DNA of 64,000 nucleotides from Isoptericola chiayiensis (GTDB lineage: Bacteria > Actinomycetota > Actinomycetes > Actinomycetales > Cellulomonadaceae): assembly GCF_013149805.1 (NCBI RefSeq), contig NZ_JABEZT010000002.1, forward strand, positions 496,001 through 560,000, read 5' to 3'. Shown here piece by piece: positions 27,720-36,672 of this stretch (position 1 is its first letter; each line of letters starts with the position of its first letter). The notes under the pieces are model-generated. The model was not told the origin of the DNA. It saw nothing but the letters and a program-made list of their open reading frames with translations, and did not search any database. The translations under genes were made by a program, and so were the position numbers.

Positions 27720-27725
27720 TAGACT
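27720..27725 (+). promoter_or_regulatory. -10 element TAGACT before the 171-residue membrane protein
   Basis: TAGACT is followed by GCTCCC and the ATG at 27732. Confidence 0.55.
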
Positions 27726-27731
27726 GCTCCC

Positions 27732-28247
27732 ATGGCTCCATCGAACCGGGATGCGGACCCCGACGACCTCCCGGACGCCGACGTCGACGCCCGCTGGTCC
27801 GACATCGTCGCACGCCTCGGCGACGTCGAGGAGTCCGAACGCAGCATCACGGCGGCGCCGGTCACGCCCGACCCCGCCACCCCGGGACCCGACACGGGAC
27901 CCGACCAGGGGCCCGACGCTGAGCCCCGCGCCGTCGGACCGCGGGACTGGCCCGCCTCCCCCGAGGTCGAGGCCCTCGAGGAGGCCGAGGAGCACTTCGT
28001 CCCGCCGGAACCCGAGCCGGTCGCCCACCGCGACCCGCTGCTGACGCTCGCCTGGACGGTCGTCGTGGCCGTCCCGGTGCTGACCGTCCTCGGCGTGGTG
28101 CTGCGCGCGATGCTGTCGTCGCTGTCGGTGCCCGGCTGGCTCGGACCCGCCGCGGGCGGCGCGTTCCTGGCCGCGGTCGCCGTGCTGCTCTGGCGGATGC
28201 CCCACCGGCGCGACCCCGACGACCACGACCCCGGCGCCGTCGTCTGA
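27732..28247 (+). CDS. Membrane protein with acidic N-terminal domain
   Basis: Protein of 171 residues, not assigned to a named family. The first 95 residues are acidic and Pro-rich (for example DPATPGPDTGPDQGPDAEP) and presumably disordered in the cytosol. Two membrane helices follow: LLTLAWTVVVAVPVLTVLGV and PAAGGAFLAAVAVLLWRMP. The final tail is acidic and His-rich. Genes of this layout are common beside plsC-like genes in actinobacteria; the role is unknown. Confidence 0.7.
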   Translation: MAPSNRDADPDDLPDADVDARWSDIVARLGDVEESERSITAAPVTPDPATPGPDTGPDQGPDAEPRAVGPRDWPASPEVEALEEAEEHFVPPEPEPVAHRDPLLTLAWTVVVAVPVLTVLGVVLRAMLSSLSVPGWLGPAAGGAFLAAVAVLLWRMPHRRDPDDHDPGAVV

Positions 28248-28341
28248 CGGGTCCGGGCACCGCCGGGCGCCGGAGCGTGCGCCGGGGCGGCCGCCGGACG
28301 GTACGGGCGGCGCGTGCGGACCATCGCCGAGCGCCGCACCG

Positions 28342-29286
28342 TCAGCGCCGCGCGAGGTCCGCGGCGCCCACGATCCCCGCCTCGTTGCCGTGCTGGGCCA
28401 GCTCGATCTGCGCCTCGGGCCGGTGTCCCAGCGCCGAGAGCTCGGCCGTGTAGGCCTTGCGCAGCGGCAGGAGCAGCAGGTCGCCGGCCGCGCCCACTCC
28501 CCCGCCGATCACGAACAGCTCCGGGTCCAGGACCGCGGCGACGCTCGCCGCGCCCTCGCCGATCCACCGGCCCAGCGTCGCGAGCAGCTCGACGGCGAGC
28601 TCGTCGCCCTCCTGGGCCGCGCGCGTCACGTCGGGGCCCGAGATCGCCTCGGCGTCGCCGCCCGCGAGCTCGACGAGCCGCGCCGCCCGGCGCGGGTGCG
28701 CGATCGCCGCGTGCCGGGCGTCGCGCTCCAGCGCCGAGCCCGACGCGTACTGCTCCCAGCACCCCTCGTGCCCGCAGCCGCAGTAGTGCCCTCCCGGCAC
28801 CACCCGCATGTGCCCCAGCTCGGCGGCCACGCCCCACTTGCCGCGCACCAGCGACCCGCCGACGACGACGGCCCCGCCCAGCCCGGTGCCGATCGTTAGC
28901 ATGACCATGTCCGTCGCCTCGTGGGCCGCCCCGAACCGGAACTCGGCCCACCCGGCGGCGTTCGCGTCGTTCTCGACCACGACCGGCACGTCGACGTCGA
29001 TCAGCTCGGACACCTTCTGGGCCAGCGGGTAGTCGCGCCAGGCGATGTTGGGCGCGAACTGCACCGACGTGCGGTCCGGGCTCACGAACCCCGCCGCGGC
29101 CAGGCCGATCGCCCCGACCTCGTGCTCGGCGACGAGCTCGGTGCAGGCGTCCGCGATCGCCCGGTCGATGCCGGCGACGTCGTCGGCGGCGGTGTCCCGC
29201 CGGACCTGGGCCAGGATGTTGCCGGCCTCGTCCACGACGCCGACGGCGATCTTGGTCCCGCCGATGTCGACTCCGATGGCGTGCAT
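28342..29286 (-). CDS. glkA: ROK-family glucokinase
   Basis: Sugar kinase of 314 residues that phosphorylates glucose. The ATP-binding opening is IGVDIGGTKIAVGVVDEAGN. The catalytic Asp lies in VVENDANAAGWAEFRFGAA, and the phosphate loop is LTIGTGLGGAVVV. The ROK zinc site is GHYCGCGHEGCWEQYASG. A GAGG site lies eight bases before the ATG. In actinobacteria this kinase supports glucose use and carbon catabolite control. Confidence 0.9.
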   Translation of the reverse strand: MHAIGVDIGGTKIAVGVVDEAGNILAQVRRDTAADDVAGIDRAIADACTELVAEHEVGAIGLAAAGFVSPDRTSVQFAPNIAWRDYPLAQKVSELIDVDVPVVVENDANAAGWAEFRFGAAHEATDMVMLTIGTGLGGAVVVGGSLVRGKWGVAAELGHMRVVPGGHYCGCGHEGCWEQYASGSALERDARHAAIAHPRRAARLVELAGGDAEAISGPDVTRAAQEGDELAVELLATLGRWIGEGAASVAAVLDPELFVIGGGVGAAGDLLLLPLRKAYTAELSALGHRPEAQIELAQHGNEAGIVGAADLARR

Positions 29287-29510
29287 GCGTCAGACCTCAC
29301 GTTCGAACTCGGGATGCTCACGGACGACATCGGAGCGGAGAGCTGCCGCGCCGACGCAGGTGGGAGCGCGCTCGGCGCGCGCCGGGAGACAGCCTACCGA
29401 CACCACGGCGGCCCGCACGCACCGTCTCGTCCCGTCGCGTTCGGGTGGTTCTGAACAGGTCTGCGACCGGGTATCGTGACCGCGACGACCGACCTGCCAC
29501 TGGAGTCAGC

Positions 29511-31319
29511 ATGGACGAGATCACCACCCCGCAGCTCGTGGAGCTGTCCCCGACGTCGAACCTCAACGACGTCCTCACCGACCGCATCCGCAAGGACCCG
29601 TCCGGGACCGTCGTCGAGCGGTACGTGGACGGACGGTGGGACGCCGTCAGCGGGACGGACTTCGACGCCCAGGTGGTGGCCGTCGCCAAGGGTCTGGTCG
29701 CCAAGGGCGTCCAGCCGGGCGAACCCGTCGGGATCATGTCCCACACCCGCTACGAGTGGACGCTGCTGGACTTCGCCACCTGGGCCGCCGGCGCCGTGCC
29801 CGTGCCGATCTACGAGACCTCGTCGGCCGACCAGGTCGAGTGGATCGCCTCGGACGCCGGGGTCACGGTCGTCGTGGCCGAGAACGCCGAGCTGGTCGCC
29901 GTCGTCGAGCGGGCCCGCGCCGCCGCCCCGTCGGTGCGCGAGGTGCTCTCGATCGACGACGGCGCCATCGCCGAGCTCACGGCCGCCGGCGCCGACGTCG
30001 ACGACGCCGAGATCGAGCGCCGCCGCGCGCTGGCCGGCCTGGACGACGTCGCCACGATCATCTACACCTCCGGCACCACCGGTCGCCCCAAGGGCGCCGA
30101 GCTCACCCACGGCAACTTCGCCTCGCTGTCCACCAACGCGGTCGCGGCGATCCCCGAGGTCTTCGCCGCCGGCGGACGCACCCTGCTGTTCCTGCCGCTG
30201 GCCCACGTCTTCGCCCGGTTCATCGAGGTGCTCGCCGTCGCCGGCGGCACCGTCCTCGGCACCTGGCCGGACGTCAAGACCGTCACCGAGGGCCTGGGCT
30301 CGTTCAAGCCCACCTACGTCCTGGCCGTGCCGCGCGTCTTCGAGAAGGTCTACAACTCGGCCGAGCAGAAGGCCGCGGCCGGCGGCAAGCTGAAGATCTT
30401 CCACTGGGCGAGCGCCACCGCCATCGAGTGGTCCCGCGCCCAGGACACGGGTGGCCCGTCGTTCTGGCTGAACCTGCAGCACAAGATCGCCGGCAAGCTC
30501 GTGTACGGCAAGCTCCTCGACGCCCTCGGCGGCCAGGCACGATACGCCGTCTCCGGCGGCGGCCCCCTCGGCGAGCGGCTCGGCCACTTCTTCCGCGGTC
30601 TCGGGCTGACGATCCTCGAGGGCTACGGGCTCACCGAGTCCACGGCACCGACCTGCGTCAACCGCCCCGAGGCCAACCGCATCGGCACCGTCGGCCTGCA
30701 GCTGCCGGGCTGCGGCGTCAAGATCGCCGAGGACGGCGAGATCCTCCTGCAGGGCATCCAGGTCTTCCGCGGTTACCACGACAACCCGGAGGCCACGGCC
30801 GAGTCGTTCGACGACGGCTGGTTCCGCACCGGCGACCTCGGCGCGCTCGACGACGACGGCTTCCTGTCGATCACCGGCCGCAAGAAGGAGATCATCGTGA
30901 CCGCCGGCGGCAAGAACGTCGCGCCCGCGATGCTCGAGGACCGCATCCGCGCGCACGCCCTGGTCAGCCAGTGCGTCGTCGTCGGCGACAACCGCCCCTT
31001 CATCGGCGCGCTGATCAGCCTCGACCCCGAGGGCCTGCCCGGCTGGTGCAAGATGCACGACAAGCCGGAGCTCACCATGGAGCAGGCACGGACCGACACC
31101 GACGTGCTCGCCGCGCTCGACGCCGCCGTCACCCGCGCCAACGAGGCCGTGTCCCGGGCCGAGTCCATCCGCAAGTTCTCGATCCTGTCCGAGGACCTCA
31201 CCGTCGAGAACGGCTACCTGACGCCGTCGCTCAAGGTGAAGCGCAACGTCGTGCTGGACGACTACGCCGCCGACGTCGACGCGCTCTACGCCGGGGACTC
31301 CACGAAGAGCCCGCACTGA
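29511..31319 (+). CDS. Long-chain acyl-CoA synthetase (FadD15-like)
   Basis: AMP-forming ligase of 602 residues that activates fatty acids. The P-loop TIIYTSGTTGRPKGAELTHG is near residue 185, the adenine-binding motif GYGLTESTAPT near 375, and the hinge GWFRTGDLGALDDDGFLSIT near 440. The catalytic Lys region is NGYLTPSLKVKRN. GGAG six bases before the ATG at 29511 fixes the start; the in-frame ATG at 29445 lacks one. Position upstream of the DEDD/GIY-YIG nuclease matches fadD15 and Rv2191 in M. tuberculosis. Confidence 0.9.
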   Translation: MDEITTPQLVELSPTSNLNDVLTDRIRKDPSGTVVERYVDGRWDAVSGTDFDAQVVAVAKGLVAKGVQPGEPVGIMSHTRYEWTLLDFATWAAGAVPVPIYETSSADQVEWIASDAGVTVVVAENAELVAVVERARAAAPSVREVLSIDDGAIAELTAAGADVDDAEIERRRALAGLDDVATIIYTSGTTGRPKGAELTHGNFASLSTNAVAAIPEVFAAGGRTLLFLPLAHVFARFIEVLAVAGGTVLGTWPDVKTVTEGLGSFKPTYVLAVPRVFEKVYNSAEQKAAAGGKLKIFHWASATAIEWSRAQDTGGPSFWLNLQHKIAGKLVYGKLLDALGGQARYAVSGGGPLGERLGHFFRGLGLTILEGYGLTESTAPTCVNRPEANRIGTVGLQLPGCGVKIAEDGEILLQGIQVFRGYHDNPEATAESFDDGWFRTGDLGALDDDGFLSITGRKKEIIVTAGGKNVAPAMLEDRIRAHALVSQCVVVGDNRPFIGALISLDPEGLPGWCKMHDKPELTMEQARTDTDVLAALDAAVTRANEAVSRAESIRKFSILSEDLTVENGYLTPSLKVKRNVVLDDYAADVDALYAGDSTKSPH

Positions 31320-31331
31320 CCCGCGGTCCAC

Positions 31332-31371
31332 GGCCGGGACGGTGTCGGTAGCAGCCGATACCGTCCCGGCC
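31332..31371 (+). terminator. Hairpin (17-bp arms, one mismatch) touching the next start codon
   Basis: Arms 31332-31348 and 31355-31371 match at 16 of 17 positions around a 6-base loop. It begins 13 bases after the acyl-CoA synthetase stop, as a terminator would. It also contains the -10-like TACCGT (31359-31364) of the next gene and ends at the base before its ATG, so it could equally be an operator. Confidence 0.55.
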
Positions 31372-33159
31372 ATGTCGTCCCCCTCCGGCGCAGCGCACCC
31401 GCCGACGGCCGTGCAGCCGTCCTTCGCCGACCTCGGCACCCCGCTGCGGGACGTCACCTTCGTCGTCGTCGACCTCGAGACCACGGGCAGCCGCGCCGAC
31501 GACGCCGGCATCACCGAGATCGGCGCGGTCAAGGTCCGCGGCGGCGAGGTGCTCGGCGAGTTCCAGACCCTCGTGGACCCCGGGCGGCCCGTCCCGGCGT
31601 TCGTCGCGCGGCTGACCGGCATCACCAGCGCCATGGTCGCCACCGCCCCGCAGATCGACCTGGTGCTGCCGAGCTTCCTCGAGTTCGCCCGGGACACCGT
31701 CCTCGTCGCCCACAACGCGCCGTTCGACGTCGGCTTCCTGCGTGCCGCCTGCGCCGAGCTCGGCTACCCCTGGCCGGGCTTCGCCGTCGTCGACACCCTC
31801 CCCCTGGCCCGGCGCGTCGTCACCCGCGACGAGGCGCGCAACCACAAGCTGTCCACGCTCGCGGGCCTGTTCCGGGCGACGACGTCGCCCGAGCACCGTG
31901 CGCTGGCCGACGCCCGCGCCACCGTCGACGTCCTGCACGGCCTCCTCGAACGGCTCGCACCGCTGGGCGTCACCCACCTGGAGGACCTCGCCACGGCCTC
32001 CGACCCGGTGCCCCCCGAGGTGCGGCGCAAGGCCACGCTCGCCGACGGGCTGCCCGAGGCCCCGGGCGTCTACCTCTTCCGCGGCCCGGACGACGAGGTG
32101 CTGTACGTCGGCACGTCGACCAACATCCGCAAACGGGTCCGCAGCTACTTCACCGCCGCCGAGAAGCGCAAGCGGATGAGCGAGATGGTGCGGATCGCCG
32201 GTGCCGTGACACCCGTGGTGTGCGCGACGCCCCTCGAGGCGCAAATCCGCGAGCTCCGGCTCATCGCCGAGCACGCCCCGCGCTACAACCGGCGGTCCAA
32301 GCACCCGGAGCGGCAGAGCTGGGTGCGCCTGACCGACGAGGCCTACCCACGCCTGTCCGTCGTGGCCGACGTGCGCGGCGACGCACCGCACATCGGCCCC
32401 TTCACCTCCCGACGCACCGCCCAGGACGCCGTCGCAGCCCTGCACGACGCGCTCGACCTGCGCCAGTGCACCCAGCGCCTGCCCGTGGTGACGACGACGC
32501 CACGCAGCCCCTGCGCGCTGGCCGGTCTGGACCGGTGCTCGGCACCCTGCACGGCTACCGACGGTCCCGACGAGACCTACGCCCGGGTGGCGGCCGCCGC
32601 GACGTCCGCGCTCACCGGCGACCCGGCACCGGTGGTACGGAGTCTCGCCGCCCGCGTCGCCCGACTCGCCGCGCAGGAACGGTACGAGGAGGCCGGGCAG
32701 GTCACCGGCCGGCTGCGGGCGTTCGTCCGCGCCGCGGCCCGCGCCCAGCGCCTCGACCCGCTCAGCCGGTGCGCGGAGCTCGTCGCGGCGCGGGCGACGT
32801 CGTCGGGCGGCTGGGAGCTCGTCGTGGTCCGGTACGGACGCCTCGCCGCGACCGCGGTCACCGGCCCTGGCGAGGACCCGCTGCCCGTGGTCGACGCGCT
32901 GCAGGCCACCGCCGAGGTCGTCGAGGCACCGGTGCCGCCCGCGCCCGCCTGCCACCCCGAGGAGGCCGCGCTCGTGCTCGACTGGCTGGAGCAGCCCGGG
33001 GTGCGGCTCGTGCACGCCACGGATCCCTGGACGTGCCCCGTCCGCTCCGCCGTCGCGCACGCCGACCTGGACGACGTCGCGGCGTCGGTGGCGCAGGCGG
33101 TCACCGGCACCGAGCAGGGTGCGGAGCAGCACGACGCCGCTAGCATGGCGGCATGCTGA
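31372..33159 (+). CDS. DEDD exonuclease fused to UvrC-like GIY-YIG nuclease
   Basis: DNA-repair type protein of 595 residues. Residues about 18-190 form a DnaQ-like DEDDh 3'-5' exonuclease: VVVDLETTGSRADDAG (Exo I), VLVAHNAPFDVGFLRAAC (Exo II) and EHRALADARATVDVLHGLL (Exo III). Residues about 215-300 form the GIY-YIG nuclease: APGVYLFRGPDDEVLYVGTS and RKRVRSYF, followed by UvrC-like sequence with EAQIRELRLIAEHAPRYNRR. M. tuberculosis Rv2191 has the same layout. It is thought to act in an alternative nucleotide-excision route. The stop overlaps the next gene by seven bases. Confidence 0.88.
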   Translation: MSSPSGAAHPPTAVQPSFADLGTPLRDVTFVVVDLETTGSRADDAGITEIGAVKVRGGEVLGEFQTLVDPGRPVPAFVARLTGITSAMVATAPQIDLVLPSFLEFARDTVLVAHNAPFDVGFLRAACAELGYPWPGFAVVDTLPLARRVVTRDEARNHKLSTLAGLFRATTSPEHRALADARATVDVLHGLLERLAPLGVTHLEDLATASDPVPPEVRRKATLADGLPEAPGVYLFRGPDDEVLYVGTSTNIRKRVRSYFTAAEKRKRMSEMVRIAGAVTPVVCATPLEAQIRELRLIAEHAPRYNRRSKHPERQSWVRLTDEAYPRLSVVADVRGDAPHIGPFTSRRTAQDAVAALHDALDLRQCTQRLPVVTTTPRSPCALAGLDRCSAPCTATDGPDETYARVAAAATSALTGDPAPVVRSLAARVARLAAQERYEEAGQVTGRLRAFVRAAARAQRLDPLSRCAELVAARATSSGGWELVVVRYGRLAATAVTGPGEDPLPVVDALQATAEVVEAPVPPAPACHPEEAALVLDWLEQPGVRLVHATDPWTCPVRSAVAHADLDDVAASVAQAVTGTEQGAEQHDAASMAAC

Positions 33160-33434
33160 CCTCGATCGTCCTCATCGACACCGCCGCCGACCAGATCCCC
33201 GAGGTCGCGGCCAGGATCACCGACCTGGACGGCGTCAGCGAGGTCTACTCCGTCACGGGCAAGGCGGACCTCGTCGCCATGGTCCGCGTGCGCGAGCACG
33301 ACCAGCTCTCCGACGTCATCGCGAACGGCATCAGCAAGGTGCCCGGCGTGCTGCGCACCGAGACGCTCATCGCGTTCCGCGCCTACTCCAAGCTCGACCT
33401 CGAGCAGGCGTTCGCGCTCGGTCTCGACGACTGA
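33153..33434 (+). CDS. Stand-alone Lrp/AsnC ligand-binding (RAM) domain protein
   Basis: Protein of 93 residues containing only the RAM effector-binding fold, without a helix-turn-helix. Typical are AFRAYSKLDL near the end and GVSEVYSVTGKADLVAMVRV in the middle. Family members form multimers and bind amino acids. It overlaps the upstream nuclease gene by seven bases, so it is translated with it. It may modulate Lrp-like regulators encoded elsewhere. Confidence 0.82.
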   Translation: MLTSIVLIDTAADQIPEVAARITDLDGVSEVYSVTGKADLVAMVRVREHDQLSDVIANGISKVPGVLRTETLIAFRAYSKLDLEQAFALGLDD

Positions 33435-33441
33435 CCGCGCC

Positions 33442-33464
33442 GCCCGGGCCGCCTGCGCCCGGGC
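33442..33464. terminator. Short GC hairpin between convergent genes
   Basis: Two copies of GCCCGGGC at 33442-33449 and 33457-33464 can pair around a 7-base loop, in the 35-base gap between the RAM gene and trpD. Confidence 0.4.
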
Positions 33465-33469
33465 CGCTC

Positions 33470-34534
33470 CTACGCCTGTGTCGCGCCGACCCAGGCGTCG
33501 AGCACCCGGCCGGCACCGCCGTCGTCCACGCTGCGTGCGGCATGACGCAACCCGGCGGCCAGGCGGTCGACGAGCGGACCGTCCCCGGTCCCCTCCGAGG
33601 TGCCGTCGGCGACGATGGCGGCCGCGGCGTTGAGCAGGACCGTCTCCCGGACGGCGCCGCGCTCCCGGCCCGTGAGGACCGCCCGCGCCACCTCGGCGTT
33701 GTGGGCCGCGTCCCCGCCGCGCAGGTCCTCCAGCTCGACCGGGCGCAGCCCCAGGTCCCGGGCGGCGTCGAGCCGCTGCTCGGTGACCTCGCCGGCGCGG
33801 ACCTCCCACACCGTGGTGCCGCCGGTGGCGGCCAGCTCGTCCAGCCCGTCGTCCCCGCGGAAGACGAGCGCGCGCGTCCCGCGGGTCGCCAGCACCCCGG
33901 CCATCAGCGGCGCCATCCGGGCGTCGGCGCACCCGACGGCGGTGGCACCGGGCTGCGCCGGGTTCGTCAGGGGCCCCAGGAAGTTGAAGGCCGTGGCGAT
34001 GCCGAGCTCACCGCGTGCGGTGGCGGCGTGCCGCATCGACGGGTGGAACATCCCCGCGAAGCAGAAGGTGATGCCCACCTCGTGGGCGATCTCGGCGACG
34101 CGCGGCGCCGGCTGGTCCAGGCGGACGCCCAGCGCCTCGAGGACGTCGGCCGACCCGGACGACGACGACGCCGCCCGGTTGCCGTGCTTGACGACGCGCA
34201 GCCCCGCTCCGGCGACGACGACGGCGGCCATCGTGGAGATGTTGACGGTGTGGTGCCGGTCCCCGCCGGTGCCGACCAGGTCGACCGTGGGTCCGGGCAC
34301 CTCGATCCGGGTGGCGTGCCGCAGCATCGTGTCGGCGAGCCCGGTCAGCTCCTCGGCGGTCTCGCCCTTGGCCCGCAGGGCCACCAGGAACCCGGCCAGC
34401 CGGGCGGGCGGCACCTCGCCGGACATCACCTGGTCCATGGCCCAGGCGGTCTCCCGCGCTCCCAGGTCGTGCCCGGCGACGAGCGTGGTGAGCAGGGTGG
34501 GCCAGGTGGGCGTGGCAGGGGCGTCGGCAGGCAC
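33470..34534 (-). CDS. trpD: Anthranilate phosphoribosyltransferase
   Basis: Tryptophan-pathway enzyme of 354 residues that joins anthranilate and phosphoribosyl diphosphate. Visible are the diphosphate-binding [20 protein letters not shown], then [20 protein letters not shown], and the anthranilate region [13 protein letters not shown] followed by [11 protein letters not shown]. The GTG at 34534 has AAGGA five bases upstream; the frame continues upstream without family similarity. No other trp genes are nearby. Confidence 0.94.
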   Translation of the reverse strand: MPADAPATPTWPTLLTTLVAGHDLGARETAWAMDQVMSGEVPPARLAGFLVALRAKGETAEELTGLADTMLRHATRIEVPGPTVDLVGTGGDRHHTVNISTMAAVVVAGAGLRVVKHGNRAASSSSGSADVLEALGVRLDQPAPRVAEIAHEVGITFCFAGMFHPSMRHAATARGELGIATAFNFLGPLTNPAQPGATAVGCADARMAPLMAGVLATRGTRALVFRGDDGLDELAATGGTTVWEVRAGEVTEQRLDAARDLGLRPVELEDLRGGDAAHNAEVARAVLTGRERGAVRETVLLNAAAAIVADGTSEGTGDGPLVDRLAAGLRHAARSVDDGGAGRVLDAWVGATQA

Positions 34535-34572
34535 AGGGTTCCTTCGTGGTCGGGTCGAGGTGCGGACGGAGC

Positions 34573-34962
34573 CTAGATCTTCTGCGTCACCGTCTCGGCG
34601 ACGGCGCGCTGGAGCTCGACCGGGTCCAGGGGGCGGGGCACCACGGCGTCGGCCAGCGACCAGGACGCGAGCCAGGCGTCGTCCCGTCGGCCGCTGAGGA
34701 TGACGACGGGCGGGCAGGCGTAGACCTCGTTCTTCAGCTGCCGGCACAGGCCCATGCCGCCGGCCTTGTCCGCCTCGCCGTCCAGGACCAGCAGGTCGAA
34801 CCCGCCGGCCCGCACCGCGGACGTCACCGCAGGTCCGGTCGCCGCCTCCGTCCAGGCGATCTCCGGCGCACCCGCGCCGAGACGGGGTCCGACGGCGAGG
34901 CGGACGTGGTCGCGCACGGTGCGGTCGTCGCTGTACAGCAGGACACGAGGGCCGGTCGTCAT
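34573..34962 (-). CDS. Stand-alone receiver-domain protein with altered Lys site
   Basis: Protein of 129 residues with only a CheY-like receiver fold. The acidic pair is in [14 protein letters not shown], the phosphoacceptor Asp in [10 protein letters not shown] and the Ser switch in [10 protein letters not shown]. Where receivers have KP before the last helix, this one has RP ([15 protein letters not shown]), so the Lys that contacts the phosphoryl group is replaced by Arg. There is no output domain or partner kinase nearby. The ATG at 34962 has AAAGGG upstream. It is divergent from ctaE. Confidence 0.7.
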   Translation of the reverse strand: MTTGPRVLLYSDDRTVRDHVRLAVGPRLGAGAPEIAWTEAATGPAVTSAVRAGGFDLLVLDGEADKAGGMGLCRQLKNEVYACPPVVILSGRRDDAWLASWSLADAVVPRPLDPVELQRAVAETVTQKI

Positions 34963-35161
34963 CGAGCATCCCTTTCGCAGAGGTTTGATGGCATCGTGGC
35001 ACACGCGCGTCACCTCGGTCAGCCCGATGGCGTGGTCTTTTCGTGGCACTCTCCGGATTTCCGTCACGAACAGCCGTGCCTGCGGCACGATTCTGCAGTT
35101 TCTGTGTAACGGATCTCCACCAACCGACCGCTATCGGTCCTCGAACCCACCTCACGTCAGC

Positions 35162-35167
35162 CATAAT
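35162..35167 (+). promoter_or_regulatory. -10-like CATAAT before ctaE
   Basis: CATAAT is followed by six bases and the GTG at 35174 and is the most AT-rich hexamer near the start; no ribosome site is seen. Confidence 0.45.
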
Positions 35168-35173
35168 GGCGGG

Positions 35174-35818
35174 GTGTCGACCGCAACGGCTGCAGCCCCC
35201 CACGCCCACCAGCACGTGACCGTCAACCGACCGAACACCGTCTCGGTCGGGACGATCGTGTGGCTCGCGAGCGAGCTGATGTTCTTCGCGGGCCTGTTCG
35301 CCATGTACTTCACGGTCCGCTCCGTGATGCCGGAGGAGGAGTGGGCGGCCCAGGCCGACAACGTCGCCCTCGTCTTCCCCCTGATCAACACCACGGTCCT
35401 GGTGCTGTCGTCGGTGACGTGCCAGGCCGGGGTGTTCGCCGCCGAGCGCTTCCAGCCGGTGCGCACCGGCACGCTGCTGCAGGTCACCAAGTGGGGCATG
35501 AACGAGTGGATGACGCTCACCTACCTCATGGGCTCGTTCTTCATCGCCGGGCAGATCTTCGAGTACGCCGAGCTGGTCGAGCACGGCCTGACGATCTCCT
35601 CGAGCGCCTACGGCTCCGTCTTCTACCTGGCGACCGGCTTCCACGGCCTGCACGTGATCGGCGGACTCATCGCCTTCCTGTTCCTGCTCGGCCGGTCCTT
35701 CCGTGCCAAGCGGTTCACCCACCACGAGGTGACGACCGGCCTGGTGGTCTCCTACTACTGGCACTTCGTCGACGTCGTGTGGATCGCCCTCTTCCTGGTG
35801 ATCTACGTCCTGAAGTGA
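35174..35818 (+). CDS. ctaE: Cytochrome c oxidase subunit III
   Basis: Membrane subunit of 214 residues with five helices, as usual for actinobacterial aa3 oxidase. Typical are [20 protein letters not shown] at the start of the first helix, [20 protein letters not shown], and the C-terminal [20 protein letters not shown]. It is the first gene of the ctaE-qcrC-qcrA-qcrB unit that encodes most of the bc1-aa3 supercomplex. The oxidase's other subunits are encoded 5 kb away on the opposite strand. Confidence 0.94.
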   Translation: MSTATAAAPHAHQHVTVNRPNTVSVGTIVWLASELMFFAGLFAMYFTVRSVMPEEEWAAQADNVALVFPLINTTVLVLSSVTCQAGVFAAERFQPVRTGTLLQVTKWGMNEWMTLTYLMGSFFIAGQIFEYAELVEHGLTISSSAYGSVFYLATGFHGLHVIGGLIAFLFLLGRSFRAKRFTHHEVTTGLVVSYYWHFVDVVWIALFLVIYVLK

Positions 35819-35889
35819 CACCCCCCCGGGTCGGCGCCGACGCCGACCCCGAGCCCCTGCACCATCCACCGCGAGACGAGGACATTTTC

Positions 35890-36672
35890 GTGAAGGCACT
35901 CGCCGCCCGCCGGCACCACCGGGCCGCCCCGGTCGTGCTGATGCTGCTGGCGCTGCTGCTCACGGGCGGCGTGTACGCCGTCCTGGCACCGAGCTCGGCC
36001 ACGGCCGACACCGCCAGCACAGCGAACGACGTGGAGGAGGGCGAACGCCTCTTCCAGGCCAACTGCGCCACCTGCCACGGCCCGGACGCCGAGGGCACCT
36101 CCGAGGCGCCCTCCCTCGTGGGCGTGGGTGCCGCGGCGGTGGACTTCCAGGTCTCAACCGGCCGCATGCCGATGCAGGCCAACGGTCCGCAGGCGCTCCA
36201 GAAGCCCCGCCAGATGGACGAGGAGCAGACGGCCCAGCTCGCCGCCTACGTCGCGTCGCTCGGCCCGGGGCCGGAGATCCCCACCGACGAGATGGTCGAC
36301 GCCGAGGCGGGCGACGCCTCCAACGGCGCGCTGATCTTCCGCACCAACTGCGCGATGTGCCACAACGCCGTCGGGGCCGGCGGAGCCCTGTCCGAGGGCA
36401 AGTTCGCCCCGGCGCTGTACGACGTCTCCGAGCGCAACATCTACCAGGCGATGGCCACCGGCCCGCAGTCGATGCCGGTCTTCAACGACGCGACCATCAC
36501 GCCCGACGAGAAGCGTGACGTCATCGCCTACCTCGTCGAGCAGCGCGACGGGTCCGCCGGCGGTCTGAGCCTCGGCTCCCTCGGCCCCGTCAGCGAAGGC
36601 CTGTGGGCATGGGTCGTCGGCCTCGGCCTGATGATCGGTGCCGCTGTGTGGATCGGAGCGAAGTCCTCGTGA
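35890..36672 (+). CDS. qcrC: Cytochrome bc1 complex di-haem cytochrome c subunit
   Basis: Protein of 260 residues. It has an N-terminal signal/anchor helix ([20 protein letters not shown]), two cytochrome c domains with haem sites CATCH and CAMCH, and a C-terminal anchor helix [19 protein letters not shown]. Two fused haem domains let it pass electrons straight to the oxidase without soluble cytochrome c. GAGGA lies eight bases before the GTG start. Its stop overlaps the qcrA start by four bases. Confidence 0.94.
   Translation: MKALAARRHHRAAPVVLMLLALLLTGGVYAVLAPSSATADTASTANDVEEGERLFQANCATCHGPDAEGTSEAPSLVGVGAAAVDFQVSTGRMPMQANGPQALQKPRQMDEEQTAQLAAYVASLGPGPEIPTDEMVDAEAGDASNGALIFRTNCAMCHNAVGAGGALSEGKFAPALYDVSERNIYQAMATGPQSMPVFNDATITPDEKRDVIAYLVEQRDGSAGGLSLGSLGPVSEGLWAWVVGLGLMIGAAVWIGAKSS

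Noticed and set aside
29394-31715. 773-codon minus-strand frame over the acyl-CoA synthetase
   Set aside because: Shadow of the real plus-strand gene, whose AMP-binding motifs and ribosome site are clear.
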